Source of the DNA: Streptomyces sp. ML-6
Lineage (GTDB): Bacteria; Actinomycetota; Actinomycetes; Streptomycetales; Streptomycetaceae
DNA length: 64,000 bases
Assembly: GCF_030116705.1 (NCBI RefSeq)
Contig: NZ_JAOTIK010000001.1
Span: 5,298,501-5,362,500, forward strand
Reading direction: 5' to 3'
This document shows positions 58,295-64,000 of the stretch, piece by piece (the stretch's first letter is position 1; each line of letters opens with the position of its first letter). Made by a program: the position numbers and the translations under genes. A model generated the notes under the pieces. The model was not told the origin of the DNA and made no database searches. It worked only from the letters and a program-made list of their open reading frames with translations.

Positions 58295-61200
58295 GTGAGT
58301 TCCTCCTCCTCCACCCGGCACAGTCCGTACCGTCAGGCCCGACGGCGGACCGCGGGCGCGTACCGACTGGTGCGTACTCCGCCGGGCTCCGTGGAACCCC
58401 CTCTTCTGGACGCGGCACAACGCGCGGTGGTTGACCACCCCGGCGGCCCGCTCCTGGTGCTCGCCGGGCCCGGCACCGGCAAGACGACCACGCTCGTCGA
58501 GGCGGTCGCAGCCCGGGTCGCACGGGGCGCCGACCCCGCCCGCCTCCTGGTGCTCACCTTCAGCCGCAAGGCGGCCGTGGAGCTGCGCGACCGGATGGCC
58601 GCCCGGCTCGGTGCCGCCCGCGGCCCGCAGGCCACCACGTTCCACTCCTTCTGTTACGCACTGGTCCGCGCCCACCAGGGCGCCGACCTCTTCGCCGAAC
58701 CGCTGCGGCTGCTCTCCGGGCCGGAGCAGGACGTCACCGTCCGCGAACTGCTCGCCGGCCAGCTCGAACTGGAACGGGAGGGCTTCCCCCACATCCGCTG
58801 GCCCGACGAGCTGCGGGCCTGCCTGACCACGCGCGGCTTCGCCGACGAGGTGCGCGCCGTGCTGGCCCGCAGCCGGGAGCTGGGCCTGGGACCGGATGCG
58901 CTGGCCGACTTCGCCCGCCGCACCGGCCGGCCCGACTGGGGCGCCGCCGCCGAGTTCCTCGCCGAGTACCTGGACGTGCTGGACGCGCAGGGGGTGCTGG
59001 ACTACGCGGAGCTGGTGCACCGCGCCGTGCTGCTCGCGGAGCGCCCCGAGGTGGCGGCGCTGCTCGCGGGGCAGTACGACGCCGTGTTCGTCGACGAGTA
59101 CCAGGACACGGACCCGGCCCAGGTGCGGCTGCTGCACGCGCTGGCCGGCAACCGGGGGAGCGCCCGGGGCGCCGGGGGCGGCCGGGACCTGATCGCCTTC
59201 GGCGACCCGGACCAGTCGATCTACGCGTTCCGGGGCGCCGACGTGAACGGCATCCTCGACTTCCCGGAGACGTTCCGGCGGGCGGACGGCGCCCCGGCCC
59301 CGGTCGGCGTGCTCACCACGTCGCGCCGGTCCGGGGAGCGGCTGCTGGCCGCCACCCGGCTGCTGACCCGCCGGATGCCGCTGACCCGGCTCCCCGCGGA
59401 GAAGGTCCGCGCCCACCGGGAGCTGGCCGCGGTCCACGAGGGCGGGAGGGTGGAGGCGTACACCTACCCGACCGCCTCCACGGAGCTGGAGAACATCGCG
59501 GACCTGCTGCGCCGGGCCCATCTGGAGGACGGCGTCCCGTGGAACGAGATGGCGGTGCTCGTACGGGCCGGGGGGCGCACGATCCCCTCCCTGCGCCGGG
59601 CCCTGACCTCGGCCGGCGTTCCCCTGGAGGTCGACGGCGACGACCTTCCCCTGCGTCACGAACCGGCGGTGGCCCCGCTCCTGACCGCCCTGCGCGCGGT
59701 CGCCACGGCGGCCCTGCACCGGGGCGCGCCGGACGAGGAGGGGACAGCGGCACCGGAGGAGAAGACGGCAGAGGAGAACGCCTCGGCGGACGAGACACCG
59801 GAGGAGAAGGCACCGGAGGAGAAGACCTCGGCGGACGAGGTTCCGGAAGAGGGGAGCGGCCGGGCAGCCGACGACGGGGCCGGCTGGCTGGACACCGAGA
59901 CCGCCCTGACCCTCCTCGCCTCCCCCCTCGGTTCCATGGACGCGGCCGACCTGCGCCGCCTCGGCCGGGCCCTGCGCGACGAGGAGCGGGCCGCCGGGAA
60001 CCGGGTGCCGGCGCCCTCCGGCGACCTGCTGGCCCGTGCGCTGGCCGAACCCGAACGGCTCGTCACGCACGATCCGGCGTACGCCCGCGGGGCCCAGCGA
60101 CTCGGCGCGCTCCTGCGCAAGGCGCGCGAGCTGCTCGAAGGGGGCGGCACCGCGGAGGAGGCGCTGTGGGCGCTGTGGTCCGGCACCCCGTGGCCGTCGC
60201 GGCTGGAGCGCGCCGCACTGCGCGGCGGTGCGGCCGGACGCAACGCCGACCGCGACCTCGACGCGGTCTGCGCCCTCTTCGACACCGCGGCCCGCGCCGA
60301 GGAACGCACCGGCGGGCGCGGCGCGCTCAACTTCCTGGAGGAGGTCGACGCCCAGGACATCGCCGCCGACACCCTCTCCCGGCGCGTGGTGCGCCCCGAC
60401 GCCGTACGGCTGATGACCGCGCACCGCTCCAAGGGGCTGGAGTGGCGCCTCGTCGTCGTCGCGGGGGTGCAGGAGGGGCTCTGGCCGGACCTGCGCCGCC
60501 GGGGTTCGCTGCTGGAGGCGGACCGGATCGGCCGCGACGGCCTGGCCGAGCCGCTCACCCCCGGCGCCCTCCTCGCCGAGGAGCGCCGGCTCTTCTACGT
60601 CGCGGCGACCCGCGCCCGGGAACGCCTCGTCGTCACCGCGGTGAAGGCCCCCGCGGACGACGGCGACCAGCCGTCCCGCTTCCTCGCCGAACTCGGCGTC
60701 GAACCGCGCGACGTCACCGGCCGCCCGCGCCGCCCCCTCGCCGTCGCCGCGCTCGTCGCCGAACTGCGCGCCACCACCGTCGATCCCGAGGCGTCCGACG
60801 TCCTGCGGGAGGAGGCCGCCCGCCGGCTCGCCCGCCTCGCCGCGCTCACCGACGAGGAGGGCGCACCGCTCGTACCGGCGGCGCACCCCCACCGCTGGTG
60901 GGGCCTGTACGAGCCGACCCGTTCCGCCGTGCCGCTCCGCGACCGGGACCGGCCCGTGGCGCTGTCCGGCAGTGCGCTCGACCAGCTCGCCAACACGTGT
61001 GCGCTCCAGTGGTTCCTCGGCCGCGAGGTGAAGGCGGACGCCCCGGCGACGGCCGCCCAGGGCTTCGGCAACGTCGTCCACGTACTCGCCGACGAGGTGG
61101 CCTCCGGGCGCACCCCCGCCGATCTGGACGTCCTGATGGAACGGCTGGACTCGGTCTGGGACGGCCTGGTCTTCGACGCCCCCTGGAAGTCCCGGCAGGA

Positions 61201-61771
61201 GAAGGAACAGGCGCGGATCGCCCTCGAACGCTTCCTGCGCTGGCACGTCATGGACCGCACCGGCCGCACCTCCGCCGCGAGCGAGCACGACTTCGACGTG
61301 ACGCTGGAGGCGGGGGAGTACGAGGTGCGCATCCGGGGCTCCATGGACCGCGTCGAACAGGACGCCGAGGGCCGGGCCTACGTCGTCGACTTCAAGACCG
61401 GCAAACAGGCCCCGACCAAGGACGAGGTCGCCCGTCACCCCCAGCTCGCGGTGTACCAGCTGGCCGTCCGGGAAGGGGCGGTCGACGAGGTCTTCGACGG
61501 CCGACGCCCCGAGCCGGGCGGCGCCGAACTGGTGCAGCTGCGCCAGGCCGCCGCCAAGAAGGAGGGCGGCGACGCCCTTCCCAAGGTGCAGGCGCAGGGA
61601 CCGCTGGACGGCGGGGTCGGTGGGGGCGAATGGATCTCCGACCTGCTGGCCACGGCCGCCGGCCGGGTCCTGGACGAACGTTTCACGCCCTCGACCGGCC
61701 AGCACTGCGGGCACTGCGCCTTCCGGGCCTCGTGCAGCGCGCAGCCGGAGGGCCGCCACATCCTGGAATGA
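58295..61771 (+). CDS. adnA: AdnA-like helicase-nuclease (UvrD motor, Fe-S PD-(D/E)XK nuclease)
   Basis: A 1158-residue double-strand-break end-processing subunit. The SF1 motor has Walker A LAGPGTGKTTT (57-67), VDEYQDTDPAQ near 264 and GDPDQSIYAFRGADV. The C-terminal RecB-like nuclease has D1018, D1032-F-K1034 (VVDFKTG) and the four-Cys cluster site C902 ... C1138-x2-C1141-x5-C1147. In mycobacteria AdnA-AdnB resects ends for recombination. An acidic repeat insert (EEKTAEENASADETPEEKA) at about 490-525 is unusual. The GTG start has no strong ribosome site (GGCGATCCAC). Confidence 0.9.
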   Translation: MSSSSSTRHSPYRQARRRTAGAYRLVRTPPGSVEPPLLDAAQRAVVDHPGGPLLVLAGPGTGKTTTLVEAVAARVARGADPARLLVLTFSRKAAVELRDRMAARLGAARGPQATTFHSFCYALVRAHQGADLFAEPLRLLSGPEQDVTVRELLAGQLELEREGFPHIRWPDELRACLTTRGFADEVRAVLARSRELGLGPDALADFARRTGRPDWGAAAEFLAEYLDVLDAQGVLDYAELVHRAVLLAERPEVAALLAGQYDAVFVDEYQDTDPAQVRLLHALAGNRGSARGAGGGRDLIAFGDPDQSIYAFRGADVNGILDFPETFRRADGAPAPVGVLTTSRRSGERLLAATRLLTRRMPLTRLPAEKVRAHRELAAVHEGGRVEAYTYPTASTELENIADLLRRAHLEDGVPWNEMAVLVRAGGRTIPSLRRALTSAGVPLEVDGDDLPLRHEPAVAPLLTALRAVATAALHRGAPDEEGTAAPEEKTAEENASADETPEEKAPEEKTSADEVPEEGSGRAADDGAGWLDTETALTLLASPLGSMDAADLRRLGRALRDEERAAGNRVPAPSGDLLARALAEPERLVTHDPAYARGAQRLGALLRKARELLEGGGTAEEALWALWSGTPWPSRLERAALRGGAAGRNADRDLDAVCALFDTAARAEERTGGRGALNFLEEVDAQDIAADTLSRRVVRPDAVRLMTAHRSKGLEWRLVVVAGVQEGLWPDLRRRGSLLEADRIGRDGLAEPLTPGALLAEERRLFYVAATRARERLVVTAVKAPADDGDQPSRFLAELGVEPRDVTGRPRRPLAVAALVAELRATTVDPEASDVLREEAARRLARLAALTDEEGAPLVPAAHPHRWWGLYEPTRSAVPLRDRDRPVALSGSALDQLANTCALQWFLGREVKADAPATAAQGFGNVVHVLADEVASGRTPADLDVLMERLDSVWDGLVFDAPWKSRQEKEQARIALERFLRWHVMDRTGRTSAASEHDFDVTLEAGEYEVRIRGSMDRVEQDAEGRAYVVDFKTGKQAPTKDEVARHPQLAVYQLAVREGAVDEVFDGRRPEPGGAELVQLRQAAAKKEGGDALPKVQAQGPLDGGVGGGEWISDLLATAAGRVLDERFTPSTGQHCGHCAFRASCSAQPEGRHILE

Positions 61772-61955
61772 GTCCTTTCGTGGACTGTTCGAGGAGCGGA
61801 GGCCCTTCCGCGGACTTCCGCGGAGCCGCGGAGCCGCGGAGCAGAACGGACCGGTCGTCCCCGGGCGTGCACACGGGCCGGTGAACGGGGTGCGCACACG
61901 AGCCGGTGAACGGGCTGGTGAACGGGCGGGGCCCCTCGGTGTCGGTGCCTGCGGC

Positions 61956-61961
61956 TAACCT
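61956..61961 (+). promoter_or_regulatory. -10 box of leaderless adnB transcript
   Basis: TAACCT ends 6 nt before the GTG at 61968, so adnB can be transcribed on its own in addition to read-through from adnA. Short direct repeats (CCGGTGAACGGG) precede it in the 196-bp gap. Confidence 0.55.
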
Positions 61962-61967
61962 CCTGGG

Positions 61968-64000
61968 GTGTCCTCACGCATCACCGATCCCGAGCAGCTC
62001 AAGGAGCTCCTCGGGATTCCGTTCACCCCCGAGCAGATGGCCTGCATCACCGCACCGCCCGCGCCGCAGGTGATCGTGGCCGGGGCCGGGTCCGGGAAGA
62101 CCACGGTGATGGCGGCCCGGGTGGTGTGGCTGGTGGGGACCGGCCAGGTGGCACCCGAGCAGGTCCTCGGGCTCACCTTCACCAACAAGGCGGCCGGCGA
62201 GCTCGCCGAGCGCGTCCGCAAGGCCCTGATCGCGGCCGGGGTCACCGATCCGGACGCGATCGATCCGGACGACCCCCCGGGCGAGCCCAGCATCTCCACG
62301 TACCACGCCTTCGCCGGCCGGCTCCTCACCGAGCACGGGCTGCGCATCGGGCTCGAACCCACCACCCGCCTCCTCGCCGACGCCACCCGCTACCAGCTCG
62401 CCGCCCGTGTGCTGCGCGAGGCCCCCGGCCCCTACCCGGCCCTGACCAGGTCGTTCCCCACCCTGGTCAGTGATCTGCTGGCCCTGGACGCCGAGCTCGC
62501 CGAGCACCTCGTACGGCCCGAACAGCTCGCGGAACACGACACCGACCTCCTGCACACGCTCGAATCGGCCCGGCTCACCAACGCCGAACTGCGCAAGGTC
62601 CCCGAGACCACCGAGGCCCGTCGCGAACTGCTCCAGCTGACCCGCCGCTACCGCGAGGCCAAGCGGAACCGCGACCTCCTCGACTTCGGCGACCAGATCG
62701 CGCTCTCCGCCGAACTGGCGCTCACCCGGCCCGAGGTCGGCGCGATCCTGCGCGACGAGTTCCGGGTCGTCCTGCTCGACGAGTACCAGGACACCTCCGT
62801 CGCCCAGCGGCTGCTGCTCTCCGCCCTCTTCGGCCGCGGCCCCGGGAACGGCACCGATGCGCCGGACGGGACGGTCGCGACCGGCCATGCGGTCACCGCC
62901 GTCGGCGACCCCTGCCAGGCGATCTACGGCTGGCGCGGCGCCTCCGTCGCCAACCTCGACGACTTCCCGCTCCACTTCCCGCACGCCGACGGCACCCCCG
63001 CCACCCGCTACTCCCTCAGCGAGAACCGCCGCAGCGGCGGTCGCCTCCTCCATCTCGCCAACGGCCTCGCCGCCCCGCTGCGCGCCATGCACGAGGGGGT
63101 CGAGGCGCTGCGCCCCGCCCCGGGCGCCGAACGCGACGGCATCGTCCGCTGCGCCCTGCTCCGTACCCACGCCGAGGAGATCGACTGGCTCGCCGAATCG
63201 ATCGCCCATTTGGTGAGGACCGGCAAGGAGCCCGGCGAGATCGCCGTCCTGTGCCGGACGGCGGGCGACTTCCCGGAGATCCAGGCCGCGCTCGTGGCCC
63301 GCGAGGTCCCGGTCGAGGTCGTCGGCCTGTCCGGGCTGCTGCACCTTCCCGAGGTCGCCGACCTCGTCGCGGTCTGCGAGGTCCTCCAGGACCCCGGCGC
63401 CAACGCCTCCCTGGTCCGGCTGCTCACCGGCCCCCGCTGGCGCATCGGCCCCCGCGACCTGGCCCTGCTCGGCCGCCGGGCCCGGCTCCTCGTCCACCGC
63501 GCGGCCCACGGTGACGACGAGGACTTCGACCCCGACCGCCGGCTCGCCGAGGCCGTCGAGGGCATCGACCCGGCCGAGGTGATCTCGCTCGCCGACGCGC
63601 TGGACACCTTCCTCGAATCCGGCGGGGAGGAGGACGACGGGCTTCCGTTCTCCGCCGACGCCCGGGTCCGCTTCGCCCGCCTCGCCGCCGAACTGCGCGA
63701 CCTGCGCCGCTCGCTGGCCGACCCCCTGATGGACGTGCTGCACCGGGTCCTCGCCACCACCGGCCTGGAGGTCGAGCTCTCCGCGTCGCCGCAGGCCCTG
63801 GCCGCCCGCCGCCGCGAGACCCTCGGCAACTTCCTCGACGTCGCGGCCCGCTTCTCCGCCGTCGAGGGCGACGCCACCCTCCTCGCCTTCCTCGGCTTCC
63901 TGCGCACCGCCGTCCAGTACGAGAAGGGCCTGGACAACGCCCTGCCCGGCGGCGAGAACACCGTCAAGGTCCTCACCGCCCACAAGTCCAAGGGGCTGGA
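61968..64000 (+). CDS. adnB: AdnB-like helicase-nuclease, 3' end outside window
   Basis: The first 677 residues are visible. Motor motifs: VAGAGSGKTTV (38-48), GLTFTNKAAGEL (motif Ia), LLDEYQDTSVAQ (Walker B), AVGDPCQAIYGWRGAS (motif III) and, at the edge, VKVLTAHKSKGL (motif V region). The nuclease domain should follow beyond the window. Spacing and order after adnA match the mycobacterial adnA-adnB pair (Rv3202c-Rv3201c). The leaderless GTG start gives SSRITDPEQLKELLGI. If no nuclease motif follows, it would instead be a stand-alone UvrD-type helicase. Confidence 0.9.
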   Translation, partial: MSSRITDPEQLKELLGIPFTPEQMACITAPPAPQVIVAGAGSGKTTVMAARVVWLVGTGQVAPEQVLGLTFTNKAAGELAERVRKALIAAGVTDPDAIDPDDPPGEPSISTYHAFAGRLLTEHGLRIGLEPTTRLLADATRYQLAARVLREAPGPYPALTRSFPTLVSDLLALDAELAEHLVRPEQLAEHDTDLLHTLESARLTNAELRKVPETTEARRELLQLTRRYREAKRNRDLLDFGDQIALSAELALTRPEVGAILRDEFRVVLLDEYQDTSVAQRLLLSALFGRGPGNGTDAPDGTVATGHAVTAVGDPCQAIYGWRGASVANLDDFPLHFPHADGTPATRYSLSENRRSGGRLLHLANGLAAPLRAMHEGVEALRPAPGAERDGIVRCALLRTHAEEIDWLAESIAHLVRTGKEPGEIAVLCRTAGDFPEIQAALVAREVPVEVVGLSGLLHLPEVADLVAVCEVLQDPGANASLVRLLTGPRWRIGPRDLALLGRRARLLVHRAAHGDDEDFDPDRRLAEAVEGIDPAEVISLADALDTFLESGGEEDDGLPFSADARVRFARLAAELRDLRRSLADPLMDVLHRVLATTGLEVELSASPQALAARRRETLGNFLDVAARFSAVEGDATLLAFLGFLRTAVQYEKGLDNALPGGENTVKVLTAHKSKGL

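Noticed and set aside
57670..58434. Open frame through the repeat array before adnA
   Set aside because: It starts at a GTG inside the ATL gene, consists mostly of repeats and runs into adnA in the wrong frame.
58259..61897. 1212-codon open frame on the minus strand
   Set aside because: It mirrors adnA. Its product is a Gly/Arg/Ala shadow without motifs, while the plus frame has helicase and nuclease motifs.
1..64000. tRNA genes, CRISPR arrays, prophage or insertion sequences
   Set aside because: No cloverleaf-like or GTTCRANNC segment in gaps, no regularly spaced identical repeats with unique spacers, and no transposase or integrase product was seen.

Overview
The window is a chromosomal segment of a high-GC actinomycete, almost certainly Streptomyces or a close relative. 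The evidence is strong third-position GC bias, frequent GTG starts, many leaderless promoters (TANNNT about 6-7 nt before the start codon), Ala/Gly/Pro/Arg-rich low-complexity tails, and protein families typical of Streptomyces. I see no tRNA, rRNA, CRISPR array, insertion sequence, integrase or prophage. It reads as conserved core chromosome with two accessory-looking transport and polysaccharide loci.

Left block (1-22417). A truncated GNAT acetyltransferase is followed by 7Fe ferredoxin (fdxA), dapC, a secreted Ala/Gly-rich protein, a membrane-anchored lysozyme-fold protein, dapE, a LOG-family protein, a FolP2-type dihydropteroate synthase, a DivIVA-domain protein, tag, an enoyl-CoA hydratase and DUF3117. 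Next comes an envelope-stress cassette: methyltransferase, ECF sigma factor sigE, zinc-binding anti-sigma factor, HtrA protease and TatB. It ends with a hypothetical, Mrp, DUF1003, an MgtE-N/CBS protein, a lipoprotein, a hypothetical and corA. From memory this order matches Mycobacterium tuberculosis Rv1177-Rv1239c closely.

Middle (22418-29700). Mixed genes: a conserved hypothetical, an MFS transporter with a clear operator in its promoter, DUF6758, a PHP phosphoesterase, MarC, a 50-residue protein, a NYN-domain nuclease and an alpha/beta hydrolase.

Right block (30010-64000). DEAD-box helicase, ferritin-like protein, small membrane protein, DUF3107, TetR, alpha/beta hydrolase, DUF3152, MoeZ, a flippase with a kinase-like domain, an alkyltransferase-like protein and the AdnA/AdnB helicase-nuclease pair. 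This order recalls M. tuberculosis Rv3211-Rv3201c. Two loci interrupt it. One (37781-43694) is a peptide/nickel-type ABC transporter operon preceded by a leaderless leader peptide ending Cys-Cys. The other (43772-49163) is a four-gene predicted glycan locus: PelF-like glycosyltransferase, polytopic membrane protein, sugar-nucleotide epimerase and spherulin-4 family hydrolase.

Two genes (htrA-like at 13173 and the ABC permease at 39878) need a -1 frame change at a short G/C homopolymer to give a normal N-terminus, and a third (epimerase at 47380) may. This points either to sequence errors or to real frameshifts. Several intergenic regions carry degenerate tandem repeats, usually next to strong stem-loop terminators.
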